A DNA stretch of 64,000 nucleotides from Ipomoea triloba (GCF_003576645.1 NC_044916.1:4480145-4544144); one strand, 5' to 3'. Positions 1 through 13,344 are shown, numbered from the stretch's first letter. Made by a program: numbers and translations. Notes: generated by a model not told the origin, from the sequence alone.

Positions 1-3000
1 TTTAAACTTAAAGTAACTGGCTGTGATTGAAAGGAGTTTGCACAAAAAATGTTGCCAAAATCTAGTCACTAGATCTTGTCTCCTCACAGCTTGTCTTTCC
101 ACCCCATTGTTAATAATGATAGTATATATACAGTTTTGCACTAACCCTTAGCTTCCGTACCAAACTACATCAGGAATATAATAGAAAGAGCTCCCAAATT
201 ATATTCAAAGGTGGCTTAATTGTGAAAAATCTAAAATTTCTAACATAAATATCATAAATTTATCTTTTAAAATTCATAGCTAATAACAAATGTACAATTT
301 TATTTCCTTATACTTGCTTACCAGTCTGACGCTTTTATGGTAGGACGATATTAGACTTGGCCTTTTAAGCCAACACCCAACAAACTAATTCAAGGTAAGG
401 TTAATAGCTTATCTTGTTTTGCTAGCATATATACGTAGTGTGCTGGTTCGAATCCTAATAAAGAAGCGGTATGAATTTGTACCATTTTAGGTTTTTCTTT
501 TTTGTTGCTCAAAGGTACCCCTTCAGCTGATAGCCAGAAAACTAATCGTTCGTCCCAACGGTCAACACACTAAGTGGTAGGGGATTGGTCAAATGGTTTG
601 CTACATTCACATGAGTGGGGATGGAAACCATTTTAAGTACTAATAACAAGTGAGGGTTCTCGGATAAACTAATCACACACTATACATATATTTGGAAGTA
701 AATACTAGAAGGTAAATTAAATTTAAAAGATGGAGCTATGTAGCAAAATTCCAAGTGATTTCTTGTCAAATGGGTTGAAGTGATGGATGAAGTGATAACA
801 TTAACTGGTATGTTAAGGTGAAGACAAGTGATTGAACCTGAGATGTTAACATTTACATCTCATCTGGATCCCTCTACAGCATATATATAGGCTAAGTTAG
901 AGGCCAAAAATGAATGACCAATAATGAAAAAAGATTCCGAAACATGCAAAATTAAAGCATTAAAACATATGGAGCTGATGAGGTTCATGTCCACACTAAT
1001 TAATAATTCTCCGTATGATAATTCTTGTACGTTCATGTTTCCAGATCTGTCTGGTCTCAATCTTATGTTAAATCGATCAGATTATTCTAAATGGATATGT
1101 AAACATACTTATAAAAATGTATGTAGTAAGATGATGATAGGAGTTTCTTTCAACTATTTTTAAACAAAACATAAAAATTACTCCGTACTTAAGTTAATAA
1201 ATGCACTATAGCCTTTTTTCAGTAAAATAGTTAGTCTATCAGTCAATTTTGATTTGTTTGACCACTATTAACCATTTTACTTGGTTAAACAACCCATATG
1301 AGTGTTTGATTAATTAACTCTTTGTAACAACTTATTGCTCCAAACTACTAAAATTCAAAAAGTTGTTCAAAACAGTTTTTTCGAACATCTGTTTGAGAAA
1401 GTCATTTTGTATGTAACAGCAAATTTACTAAACATTTATCTACAATCAGTTAATGCTATCAACTAGTCAAACTCTCAAATCCAAGCAGCTAACAACTATT
1501 TACTAAGGGAATTTGTATTTTTAGCAGGAGTCTGACAAATTAAAAGGTAAGTGTGGTGGGAAAAGGGAACAAAATAATGCATTCCCCCATGGGAAAGGAA
1601 TCAAATCGCTGCCCTAACGACAAGGAAGGGTGTGGGCGTGTGGCACCAGCTAACCAGATGTGCATTATTTGCATATATGCGCAGACCATGACCATCCTCT
1701 CAAAGAATTGAATTCTTCCAACCCTAATAGTTCTTGTTTTTTTCCCCGAAATTTTAGTTGAAGAGATAAATTACGAGATATGTTTTAACAATTTTTTATA
1801 AAGTTTTCAAAATATCTGTACCACCGATCAAAGTCGAACAATTATTTACCTCCCTTTGATAAGAATCGAATAATACACCCTACAACTGTAAATCTGTAAC
1901 TACTAGCGAAACGTACAACATGACTTTAAATTTAATCAACAGATTGAGCTGTGTCCCGAGCTCTCGAGCTCTCGACATCAACATGAGGTCAGGAATCTAG
2001 GTACTTGTAAGATCGTCCTACTAGCTATGATCTTGACTAACTAGTTTGGGTTCCAAATGCCATATATCTGCCAGAGAGAGAGCTCATCAGCTTCCGTACC
2101 TACATTATTGGTGCAGGACCAATCTCAATGTATTATGTATCTACCCCTATAATTTATATCATTGAGCCCGAAGTAAATTTTTATATGGTTAATTTTAATT
2201 ACCTTACATTTTAAGTATTTTGGTAATTTTTGTACCCCACATTAACCATCCAACTAAATACACTCCTCTGAGGCAACCAACACATATTGTATATTTGTAT
2301 CAATAGAAAGTTTAATAATATTATTCAATATATCGCTTAACACTAAGTCAAAAATCGTGTCCTGCTCTAATACTAATTACTAATTATCAGGATCAGTGTT
2401 TACCACTACACCAAAAGGTATAGGTGATTAGGCGGTATAGCTAGTAGGGTCATGTTTCGATGATATGATGCTAAACTCGCCCTTCCAAATCTCTGTAAAA
2501 CTATTATGATATCATAAGTGCTTTAATCACTTGACTATGATTAGATTACTATATATATGTGTGTGTATTTTTATTTGTTAACATGGGGTTATCCTGTTAG
2601 GTAATGTGCAATGATGATAAGAATAGTGAATAAGAAAAGAAAATATAAACTTGGTTTGGGGCAGGCAGGATGAGGTTTATAGTGTTTTGTAAGATGAGAC
2701 ACTTAAAATTTGAAGAGCATCGAATTGAATTGAAATGTTTGGGGGGTGGGTTAGTTTCAGCTTTACTGCTGTATCTAATCACCAATTGTGGGTTGTAGGA
2801 CCAAATGTTTATTAAATGGGCAGCCATGCATTCCTCTCTTTTTATATTCTTTTTCTGATCAAATTAATAATTCTAATATTGGGTGGATATCCGCGGGCCG
2901 AATTGAAATTGTCATCCCCAGCTGAAAATCTCATATTTTTTTACCATTCAAAATTACTAGTTGGAAAGCTTCCTATAAAAAAAAGGTCTCTTCCACCAAT

Positions 3001-4209
3001 TCTAACCACTTGAGAGATGTGGAAAATTAGTGGTTAAATTTTTTTTTAAAAAAAATATCTTAATTTTTTCACTTTTTGAGATAGCAAGAAAAGGTAGTTG
3101 AAAATAGAGAATTTTACAGCAATGGTATTGTTACTCCGTATTATATTTGATTATTATATGAAATCTTTATTGATTAATGATATGATCGATTAATTTATGA
3201 GTTACTTATTAATAATATTTAATATTATGTAGTATCAGTTTTGTGATTATGAAACAAAAGGCCGGGAAGCATGTCTACTTGGAAATGTTAGTTGATGGTG
3301 CCGACATGAGAGGTACGACGACCTTGAATTGATTAATGGACAAAAGTACTAAATTCGGATACCAATAAGCCTATAAACATTTTGGAATCTTTGTTACACA
3401 CTTGCACCTATATTCACTCTTGACATTCCACCACCCTCATCATTTGCATATTCCCTTCTTGATATATATGCAACTAGTGAAATGATTCTCTCTCTCTCTC
3501 TCTAACTCTCATCACCACAATTAACTAATGTATTCATGAATGCATATGATCAATGATAAATATTATTAATTACAACTAAGAACCATAATTTACCAAAATA
3601 ATAATAATAACAACAACAATAATAATCATAATCATAGACTAAAAAGATTCACAAGGAATTATTTATGCAAGTTAAACCGATGACATAATATATGCGCTGA
3701 TTAGATGACAACATCTTTAGATTCAAGGCAGCTTGGTTTGTAAGTTTTTGAGTCCCCTCCTAATGTTGTGCACCCTTGTTGCTCTTGAATGCCATAGAGG
3801 TTGCTATGTCTAGGTTCTTATATATTGGTTGTTGTATACAAAAATCAATAATCTATAGAGGTAGATGTGGTTCGGTTCGATTCTGTTCACTGTTTGAAAC
3901 TTATGGTCCAAGGCTCATTATTGGCAAGAATCATAACATAAATATAATTGTTACTATATGACTCTAGGCCATTCATGAAATAGCAGTTTCGGTTCAAACT
4001 ATCAGTTAATCAATTTTTTTTTTTTTACTTTAACTTTTAAATATAACTAATTATTTGAATTTTAAATTTAAATAAAAGATTGAAATATAAATTAAATAAA
4101 CATGTTAAATTTCATATTTTAAAATTTTAAATTCTGTATTTAAGTTTTAATTTTTAAAGTATTGCAATTTATTTATTTAAAAAGAAGGGCTTGCACTTAG
4201 TTTTATTAA
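1..4209. other. Intergenic region, no gene seen
   Basis: AT-rich DNA with only short, low-complexity reading frames and none resembling a known protein. A pure TC run lies at about 3487-3503. A tRNA B-box-like word (GGTTCGAATCC) at about 443-453 has no cloverleaf around it. Short CAA/AAT-rich stretches occur near 3600. I see no gene here. Confidence 0.6.
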
Positions 4210-4619
4210 GAGCATCCTTATCAGTTGGGATTTTTTCCCCAATACCAACATCCACCTCATCATCCACTATCTCACTCAATCACAAAAACTCTTCTCCACA
4301 TTAGTTTAAAGTTTTTTCTCAGTTTTTTGTGGACCCACCATTTTCTATCCTATATTTTAATTATTTCTTTATTTATTTGAATTATAAATTTATAATTATA
4401 AAAATTAATTAAAATAAACGTATCTACATTTAATAAAAATGATAATAACAAACATTTAAATTAATTTTAGTTGTTGCCTTTTTTTAATTTTTTAAAATTT
4501 TAATTATAATTAAATCATTCAAAAGTTAATTCAAAAATATTAATTTAGTATTTTATAAAAATTGAAACAAAAATAATAAAACAATAAAAAACAAACGAAT
4601 GAAATTAAAGAAAAATAGA

Positions 4620-4653
<34 letters not shown>

Positions 4654-4654
4654 N

Positions 4655-4686
<32 letters not shown>

Positions 4687-4905
4687 AGAAGAAGAAGAAG
4701 AAGAAGAAGAAGAAGAAGAAGAAGAAAGAGGATGGACAGTGACAAAAAGGAGGTGGACCCATTTTTTTTTTCTTTTGTCTGACATAAACTGATTCGTTGC
4801 AGGAAAACAATTTCGCCAAAACAGGAGCACCACATCAGTATTGAACTTCACCATGAGTTTATTACTGTTTCAATATTTGAGAAATAAACACTGATAGGAA
4901 TGTTC
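4210..4905. mobile_element. Tourist/PIF-like MITE with TAA target duplication
   Basis: The left end reads GAGCATCCTTATCAG and the right end, on the other strand, reads GAACATTCCTATCAG. TAA flanks both sides (4207-4209 and 4906-4908). Ends of this kind with a three-base TAA duplication are typical of Tourist-like, non-autonomous PIF/Harbinger elements. The interior is AT-rich and contains a long poly-A tract with one N (4654), followed by a GAA microsatellite (about 4684-4727). The long reading frames on the minus strand here are only the poly-T/TTC translation. Confidence 0.6.
4625..4727. repeat. Poly-A tract plus (GAA)n microsatellite
   Basis: About 58 A residues interrupted by one N at 4654, followed by about 14 GAA units. 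The single N inside the homopolymer is probably a base-calling uncertainty. Confidence 0.9.
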
Positions 4906-5639
4906 TAAGTGAATTTTGAAGTACTGAAGTGGATTTTTATCAACTCATGGTTCTTGTTTCAAAAAATAAAAAATAAAAAAATCAACTCATGATTCTAGTT
5001 TGTCAACAATTTTTTTTTTTAAAATCACGACCATTCTTAACCTAAACCGTCCTGTTATAGTTTAGACCATCCATAACAATTTGAACATTAATTGTAACCT
5101 TCTGTATGGTTGCGATTTAAGATTGGTTTGCAAAATGCATGGTTTAGTTTTGAACCTTTGGTTAAACTGAACCAAGTCCACCCCTAATAACCTAAGGTTA
5201 GGAAGTTTCGTTGTTTGCCTTTGTCACTCCTCCATCCAATATTAAATGGTACTTGTGCTAAATCTTGTATAATATGATATGACTATAAAATGTCGATCAT
5301 TATTTTTTATACGGAGTATTTATTAGCGCTATTGTAAACTAGCTTATCACATTACATTTTTTTTAGATCAGAAAGTGGGAAAAACCAGCACCAAAAGTTG
5401 GCACTCATATGCAGCATGCCTCAGCTGAGGAAGTGAACAAACTTATTCAATAACAAGGACAAAATTTATAACGCAAGTTATAGCTTAGGGAAATTTATAA
5501 CGTCAGTTATAGCTTAGGAACAATAAATCAGCACAACCAGGGACAATAAATCAGCACAACCAACAAGGGTGAATGCTACAATTACACTAACTTAGGGACA
5601 AAAAAATAGAAATTTTCCAAAAAGTTAATACTCAACTGA

Positions 5640-5991
5640 GAAGGAAAAACAGAAGTTCAATGCTTCTGTTTTAAAGCTTTCTTGGTTCACTTATTCTCTC
5701 CAGAGGAGTTGTAATTACAAAGAGAAGATATATAGAGGATGAAACAACAGCAGGGTAATAATCTGCAGTCAACAGTTCAGATATGGCACACACAAGAAAG
5801 AAAGGAATTCTCAATTAATTGGCATAGGTGTCTAACTACCACGATGCCCGACTACATAAACTACAATTGAAATGGAACGACGATGATGACATTAATGTTG
5901 ACGCTAGATAATCCTCCTCCCGATAAGCCAGGATAAGGAAAGAATGTTGTGATGGCTAGAGTTTAGCAGTTTAAGACGGGTACAGCCTCCT
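5640..5991 (-). other. Probable 3' UTR of the 14-3-3 gene
   Basis: Sequence downstream of the inferred stop codon, in the same exon, moderately GC and without open frame. The extent is inferred. The polyadenylation site was not located with certainty. Confidence 0.45.
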
Positions 5992-8355
5992 TTACTGCAA
6001 AAAACAGTTATAATACCACGTAAGGGAGGGAACTAAAACCGAAGCATCTGAAAGAGCTATTGAAAAACACAAGATGGTAATTGCTCGAAAAGGATATTAC
6101 ACACCTCGGCGTCTTCATCCATGCTGGGCTTTGCAGATCCATCTGCCTTCTGCCCTTCCTCTGAGGGAAAACAGAATAAATCAGTAATGCGCACTAGTAG
6201 TATTGAACTTCCAAGGAGTGCAACATTTTCGCTTTTGACAAATTTGGGATCCTTCTCAAGTAAATTAGCAAGCAAGAAAAGTCCTCTCCTTAAGAATTTT
6301 GTATGAACAAAGCATTCTCTTTAACTTCACAATTTTTTTTAAGAATGATATTGAAGGAGATATCCATTCATATGAACAAAACAGACAAAGCGAATATAAA
6401 CAAACTGGCCAGGTAAAATCCAAAGCTAGCAGCATGTTCATGAGAAACATTATTACCTCCATCCTCTGGAGCGTCAGAAGTCCATAATGTAAGGTTGTCC
6501 CTTAGGAGTTGCATGATTAATGTGCTATCCTTGTAGGACTCCTCATTCAAGTTATCTAACTCTGAGATGGCTTCATCAAAAGCCTGCTTTGCAAGGTGAC
6601 AGGCCCTGTTATGCAAGTCAAACCAAGAAGGGTTTCAGAAAAAACCGCACAAGGGGGAAGAGTACAAAGACTTGACTATGGAAGACAAAAACAATAACCT
6701 ACTTCTCAGAGGAATTCATAATTTCATAGTAGAAGACTGAGAAGTTCAAAGCCAAGCCTAATCTTATTGGATGTGTAGGAGACAGTTCAGACTCTGCTTT
6801 AGTAGTAGCTGCCTGCAAATTATTACGGTTAAAAGTCAAATCTAATAAAAAAGTCTCTAGTCCCAATTACTCATAATTATCTCAAGCCATTGAGATACAC
6901 TGCCCACTGATACATAATGACCACACTATCACTGAATGGAATGAACCATATGCCAACCTTGTGAATAAAATCACCATTAAATTAGTTTGCTAACAGAATA
7001 CATCTTCAGTAATACCATGATTATGCAGCACACAAATTAGTTCTACCACGTAACAATGGCCAATATGAAAGATAATCATTACCAATCATAGGCTATGCAG
7101 AAAAGGAACAAATAAATGTCAGAAAATAAACAAGATAGCACTGATAAATTGATCTAAATTTTTTCATTCAGGTAAAGAATAGCACATGCCTGATATGCTT
7201 TGAGTGATTGGTCAGCAGCCTCTTTTCTTTCATCTGCCGCCTTAAACTCGGCCAAGTACCTGTAGTAATCCCCTTTCCTAAAAGAAATCCACAAATTCAA
7301 ATCTTTTCAAATAAAACCAATGTATGCATATGAATAAAAAGAGGCAGCTACCAACATGTGAATGATCAAAATATGAAATACAGTAAATGAGCTCACATTT
7401 TGTAGAAAAACACTGTGGATTCACCAGTTGTACAAGAAGGAATCAAATTTCCATCTAGCACAGACATAATGTCACTACAAATGTTTGACAACTCGGTCTC
7501 AACCTTCTGTCTATAATCTTTGATCCGCTTCACATTTTGTTCATTTCCTCTGGCTTCTTCCTTCTGTTCAATGGAAGAAAGAATCCTCCAGGAAGCCCTT
7601 CGAGCTCCAATCACATTCTTGTACCCAACAGAGAGCAGATTCCGCTCCTCAACAGTCAGCTCCACATCTAGCTTAGCTACTTTATTCATGGAATCCACCA
7701 TTTCTACAGAAAATTAAATCAAACAAGCAGACAATTAAGACAATCTAAGCAAAACAGCATTTGCATATTGAACACAACCCACAGTAATCAAATTGTGAAA
7801 CTGAAGGAACTTCAACTCCATTTAAATTTACCCATCACTTCTGGAACACCATGATAGGCAACCAAATGAAAGATAATCATCATGACTCCAATCTTAACAT
7901 TTGTAAAGATATTAATAAATTCATTCATGCACATTCTGACAGATATGACCAAGAAGGAAGAAATCCGCTTCTTAAAGTTCACATCTTTGCCCCAAATACC
8001 CCCCCTGATCTCCATGAAAAGGAAAACCTGAATCCATGGAAAGAAATTCTAAAATTGAAACACAATTCTACTAAAAGGAAAAGCAATACAACACTAAACT
8101 TTGAAAAAAGAAGAATTTCTCTAAACTATTCAATCAATTAATCTTCACCCAAACTTTAAAAAAAAAAAATCCCTATCCACCATAGTTACACTTTAAACTT
8201 GTGGTTTGCACAATGTCAATGGAAAGTAATGATAGAGAAATTTCCAAATTTTATAATTTTTTTTCGTATTGTGATTTACCGTCATATCGTTCGGCTTGCT
8301 CGGCGAGCTTGGCGACGTAGACGAAGGTTTCACGGTCCTTGGAAGGTGAAGCCAT
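5992..8355 (-). CDS. 14-3-3 protein (GRF/GF14, epsilon-like group)
   Basis: Phosphoserine/threonine-binding adaptor that acts as a dimer and regulates client enzymes and transcription factors in plant cytosol and nucleus. Seven coding exons on the minus strand join in frame: 8280-8355, 7397-7703, 7190-7277, 6703-6812, 6457-6605, 6105-6160 and 5992-5994. They give 262 residues, a normal length. The start encodes [20 protein letters not shown]. Family hallmarks include [64 protein letters not shown] and [19 protein letters not shown]. The protein ends DEDAE, and the stop codon is the first codon of the last exon. Intron 3 appears to be GC-AG: CAG is followed by GCATGT at 7189, and only this cut keeps the frame. 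The 5' leader contains CAG/CGT repeats. A solo LTR sits about 220 bp upstream. Family assignment is firm; the isoform is not decided. Confidence 0.96.
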
Positions 8356-8572
8356 TGGAGCTGCTGCTGCTGACGACGACGATTGATCTGAAAATGAAGA
8401 ATTAGGGTTTCTGGATTTTGGGAGATTTTTAGGTTAATTTTGTGGGGAAAATGGGAGAAAAAAATTGTTCCAAATGTACAACGCTTTATGAGTTGTACTT
8501 TTTGCCGTCATTTAGCTGGTACAGTAGTACACTTCTTGCTTAGTTGGACGCCATTAGACCTGTGGTGCTGAC

Positions 8573-9483
8573 TGTGAACAAGAAAAAGTGGACAAAGAAA
8601 TATATTTGAATTTCAAAGTGCGCGGGTACAGATCTCTATCTAGAAAATCCTTTGATTCTTCACTTGCTTTACTTGACTTGAAATTTTGACTGAAGGGTAG
8701 AAAATCCTTTGATTCTTCACTTGCTTTACTTGACTTGAAATTTTGACTGAAGGGCCTCCGGAATGCGGCTTTGTGCTTCAATGAAGGGCTTTGTTGCTTG
8801 ATCTTCGTTGAAGGGCTTCCGGACTCAAATTGACTTGATCTTCAGTCCACTTGACTTGACTTGAATAGTTGATCTTCAATCACTTTAGCTTGATTTCTTG
8901 GATATTTGATCTTCAATCTTCTCTAGTTAGCTTGACTTGATTTCTTCAATCCATTCCACTTTTGCAGAGCTTGGCTTCCGGACTCAAATTGACTTGATCT
9001 TCAGTCCACTTGACTTGACTTGAATAGTTGATCTTCAATCACTTTAGCTTGATGAGCTTCAATATATTTCTGCAGGGCTTCTTTATGACTTGAAATCTTT
9101 ACTCTAGAGAGAAATGTTGTGGAGCTTCAAGTGATGATTGAGAATGAAATGAATGCCTCTATTTATAGGGGTGAGAATGTGAGACTCCCATTCCATCTAG
9201 AACTCTTTGATATTATCTCAAAATTAATAAATAAATATTTGAGATAATATAAAGAGTTATCCAAAATGTATTTAGTCACCATAATGTCTAGGTTCATGAT
9301 CCTATCACAACTATAATATCTTAAATAATAATATATAATTTGACTAAATCTTTATCAAATAATTAAATTAATTAGGCAAATTACATAACCCAAATTAATT
9401 TAATTAATTGATATACAAGTTCAAATAATATGCGGTCCAATATTAATAACCAATTTAATTCCATCAAAATTTCTGTGTCTACA
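8573..9483 (-). mobile_element. Solo LTR (911 bp) with CTGAC target duplication
   Basis: The sequence starts TGTGAACAAG and ends GTGTCTACA. The five bases CTGAC occur immediately outside both ends (8568-8572 and 9484-9488). A TATA box (CTATAAATAGAGG on the minus strand, near 9160) and AT-rich U3-like sequence indicate minus orientation, so transcription from it would run toward the 14-3-3 start. It contains two tandem duplications rich in GACTTGA words. No internal retrotransposon sequence or second LTR adjoins it, so it is a solo LTR left by recombination. The superfamily (copia or gypsy) cannot be told from the LTR alone. Confidence 0.85.
8641..9060. repeat. Minisatellite-like duplications inside the solo LTR
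   Basis: A unit of about 59 bp (TAGAAAATCCTTTGATTC to GACTGAAGGG) is repeated twice in tandem from 8641. A second unit of about 80 bp, starting CTTCCGGACTCAAATTGAC, occurs near 8815 and again near 8977. Both are built from CTTGACTTGA words. Confidence 0.85.
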
Positions 9484-9488
9484 CTGAC

Positions 9489-11830
9489 TGTTAATGGTCC
9501 TGTTTGGTAGAGATGTGGGCAACCTTAGGCTGTTCCTAACCCATCAAGCTTCTCTCACTTTTTTAAATTAATCACACTTTCACATCATCAAATTTACAAA
9601 TTTTTTACTATTTGTTCTACAACCTTGAAAATTTCTCTTACTTTAAAAAATAGAGTTCACTTTCATTTTATATTATATATATATAATAATAAAAAATTAA
9701 AAAATTAAAAATAATAATTTATGATAGCTTTTGTTGCCTTTCTGCCGGATAAAGTACAAAGGTTGCCATTACCTTTGAAGTGTTTAGCAAGTTTGCTAAA
9801 TATGTAGGCAAATAAAAAAACACAAAAACAGAAGAAGGAATCTATGTGGCGTGTCAAGTCATCTAGTAAGTGTGTAGAATTTCTGGATTGAGGTCAACCT
9901 TAGTACTTTATATTATAATCTTAGATTTATTTAGATTTTAGATATGTATATTATTGTATAATAATAGTAATGTAAACCATTTTTTATAAATTTGATATTT
10001 ATATATATTTATATTTTAGGAAATAACTTATATAGCACTCTAATATATAATGTCTATATATTATTACCATTAAGAAGATAAGAAAATATACGGTGGATGC
10101 ATATGCATAATAACAACAATAAAAAAAGATAACGAGAGTTATAACGGTAGAGGTATTTTTGACCAAAATATTGTATAATACAACTTTTATAACATAATAT
10201 AATAATAATAATGTATTAAAAAAAGGAATGAAAAAACAAACATAAATGAATGATATAACCTTCATTTACTTTTATTATTTATTTATTATTATTATATATT
10301 ATATATTAGATAGATTAGAAGTATATAAAAGTTTATATACACTTAATATTATTAATTAATTTAGTGTGAAATAATGAAGAGAGAATAATGGTAACACCTA
10401 TATTGAGTGCTTGGATATTACAATACTAAACAATTATTTATAGGATGTCATAACATTATATGCACGTTTTGCTTGGCATCTAACATCGGCTCTTGCAAAC
10501 ATGGCAACAAATATGAAGAACTGTGTTCAAACTTCAAACCCAAACTCTATGCCAACTCCAAACTCCACCTAAGCGTGGTAGATCGAACTATGTTGCATGT
10601 AAGTCCAATTTTTTATTTGACATCTTCGATCGGACTTTTTAAAGAGTTTTTTGGGAATTTTTGGGTGAGGTGAAGGGGAAAATGGGTAGGAAGATGATAT
10701 ATTACAGTAATTTAAGAGTTTTTTATGAGTCCCGTTCAAATTTAGAAAAAAAAAATAAAAATCAAGCAAGCTGAGTGTGGCACCTAGGCACCCAGCGGCA
10801 GGTACATCAAAGTGATCACCCATCAACAGCCACTCTAACTAACTTTTCTTTTTTATATTTCTTTTTTTTTTTTCTATTCCCCTTCCTTCATCTCATCCCT
10901 ACTTGGCCGGAATACTCGTACATGCCACAGCTCATAACGCCAAGTCCAAGCTCGCATGTCGTGTCAAAATCAAGCGAGCAACGCAACACTAGAGGCCAAG
11001 TTTGAATTCAAAACCATAGTACCCATTACATAAACGTACACTAAGTGATCTCTTTTGAACTTAGACCGCACTGTTGCACCTTCTTCAGACTCTCAATGAC
11101 TACGCCATTAATCTTACGAAAATGAGGTTGGCAAAAATACTCAAAATTCGGGTTTTCATTCTACTTCTTCCTATGAGACTACTTGAACTCAATGAAAGCA
11201 CCAATACTAGTATTAATGTTAATTAACATGAAAACAATTAATGAAATTTAGTGAATGGAGAAACAAAGAGCAAACAATTGAAAGACTTAATGATATTAAG
11301 TTCAGTATAATGTAATCGAGTTAATAGTACTCAAAAAAAAATTGTACAAGTGAATTGATGAGTTTTTGGATATTATAACACTTTAAGCTCGTGGATTTAC
11401 CAAAAAAAAAAAAACACTATAAGCTATTTATTCAAAACTATAATCATTACTCACACATATTTCTTCATAAATAACCATGGATTTTTTTAATACAATAATA
11501 TCTTGAGAGTGGATATAGTTTTTCGGGTCCCTAGCTCCATAGTTTGAGGTTGAGCCTATGAGTTTATGACTTTAAGAAGTGTGTTAGGGCCCTTACCAAT
11601 TAAGTCGTCACAAGGAAAATGCATTAAAAAAAAAAAGACTAAGTGAACCTATTTTAATACGCTCAATGAGTGCATGAAAGGCACGCACACGCAAGTAAGT
11701 CAAATGCGACTCTTTTTCCTTCCTTCCTGACGAAAACCCACACCTCAAGTCCGATTCCCCTATCTTTATTCCAAAGCAACAAGAGTTCTTAGAAAACTGT
11801 GAAAAAAAATTCCAATTTGAGTGGTTCTAA
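9489..11830. other. Intergenic region, no gene seen
   Basis: Very AT-rich (especially 9650-10400) with short poly-A and poly-T runs. The reading frames present are low complexity and match no family I recognise. Short inverted motifs near 9515 and 9890 hint at old small elements, but no clean ends were found. Confidence 0.55.
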
Positions 11831-12119
11831 GAGCATCACCATCTCTTTATAATGTGGAGTTATTAAGATGATAGGGAGGTGAGAGATGAAATTTAATTTG
11901 CAGGAAGATGGATTATTTGTGGGCCCAATGGGTTATTTGAGGGGCCCCAAGAAGAGAGAGAAATGCGAAGAAAGCCTGAAGCCTTGCGTGTTGAAGCTTA
12001 CGGTGTGCGCCCAAAGGACGCATGCACTAGGAGCGTGAATGACCATTTATATATTATTTTTTTTTCTGGCTCCCAGTCATATCAAAACTCCTTAAAAACT
12101 GCAACTGATATGGATGCTC
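11831..12119. mobile_element. MITE, GAGCATC-ended (Tourist-like)
   Basis: The left end reads GAGCATCACCATC after TAA. The right end on the opposite strand reads GAGCATCCATATCAG. It belongs to the same end-type as the element at 4210-4905 and abuts a second copy directly to its right. The right target base triplet is TAG rather than TAA, so one copy of the duplication is mutated or shared. Confidence 0.5.
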
Positions 12120-12121
12120 TA

Positions 12122-12535
12122 GAGCATCTTATCAGTGGAGTTTTTTTCGCGGTTTTTAAGGGGTTTTTGTAAGTGTGATTAGGAAAGAGAAAGTGGGAAG
12201 AATAAAAAGAAAAAATGAAAAAAAAAATAAAGTATGAATAAAAAGAAAAAATGAAAAAAAAATAAAGTATGAATAAAAAGAAAAAATGAAAAAAAAAATA
12301 AAGTCTGATGACAAACCAAAAAAAATAAAATTAAAAAGATGATCTGAAGTCAGCTGGCGGCCACTCTGACGCACCCAACGCCTCGGGTCGGCCCAATTAA
12401 GGGACAAGGTGCTGGCCAAATTGGTTTTTCCATACAAGAAGGGGTTTAAACTCCCGACCTCTGTTAAGGGACAAAAGTGTTGGGCCACTCACGCTACCCA
12501 AGCTGGTTCTCCATTCTCCACAGATGGAGATGCTC
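12122..12535. mobile_element. MITE, GAGCATCT-ended (Tourist-like)
   Basis: Inverted ends GAGCATCTTATCAGTGGAG and, from the right, GAGCATCTCCATCTGTGGAG. The element is followed by TAA. It carries a triplicated word (GAATAAAAAGAAAAAATG) near 12200-12290 and a tRNA-like SINE segment at about 12380-12515. Confidence 0.6.
12380..12515 (-). mobile_element. tRNA-derived SINE-like segment
   Basis: On the minus strand the segment reads GGGTAGCGTGAGTGGCCCAA (A-box-like) and, about 35 bp later, GGGAGTTTAAACCCC (B-box-like). This is the spacing and order of an internal RNA polymerase III promoter, as in plant SINEs. It lies inside the MITE at 12122-12535. No poly-A tail was identified, so the boundaries are approximate. 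Confidence 0.4.
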
Positions 12536-12539
12536 TAAA

Positions 12540-13021
12540 GTTGCCCAAATCCCTGCAAATATAGGATTGGCAATATGATGTGGCAAATGCCACATCATTT
12601 ATTATTATTATTTTTTTTTTTGACAACAACGCAAAGATTAATTCTCATTATCTCCATGCAAAGCATGCAAAGTAAACACAGGCGGAAAGGAAAACCAACT
12701 AACGCAATCAGACAAAGAACCTGTCTCCCTAGCATATTATTATTATCTTTTTACTGTACAAGATTTGTAAATTTATATTTGTTGCAAATTTGCAAATCCT
12801 GACAAAAGCTGCCGCAGCTTTTGTGTTTTTTTTTTATGTATTTTATTTTATTTTATTTATTTATTAATGCTTTAAAGTGATGTGATGTGATGTTGGGTCC
12901 ACTTTTTAAAATATATTAGATTTGCAGGGATGTAATGTGAATAGTAAATGATTTGCAAATTGGGTGATGTGGAGGTGAGACCCATCTTTTGTAAATTGAA
13001 AGATTTGTAGGGACAAGGTTA
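12540..13021. mobile_element. Small inverted-repeat element (MITE)
   Basis: The left side TTGCCCAAATCCCTGCAAAT is mirrored at the right by CCTTGTCCCTACAAAT on the other strand. Just inside is a short palindrome (GATGTGGCAAATGCCACATC). It follows the previous MITE with only a few bases between. The superfamily is not resolved. Confidence 0.45.
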
Positions 13022-13344
13022 GCGTAAGGGCATCACCAACCCTTCTCCCCTTATCTCCTTAACATCACCATATAATCTATTCTTTTATTTTCTCTCCAAT
13101 CTTTTTTCCATTTTCATCCCCTTTTTGTAGGCCCTATATCATCTACTATTTTATTCATTTTTCTATAATTAATAATTTCAACTTTATAATTATAATTTCA
13201 AATTTAGATTTAAAATAAAAATAAATTTAAATAACGAAATAAAATAATGTTTGAATTATAAACCATTGATTTCAAATATTCAATAGCCTAGATCTGTCTA
13301 TAATAATTTATGAAAAATGGTGGACGCACTTGAACAATGGTCTA

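Noticed and set aside
440..456. Possible tRNA gene or SINE at GGTTCGAATCC
   Set aside because: No acceptor stem, A box or poly-A tail could be found around the B-box-like word.
4540..4854. Three overlapping minus-strand frames with poly-Phe/poly-Ser
   Set aside because: They are translations of the poly-A tract and GAA microsatellite inside a MITE, interrupted by N.
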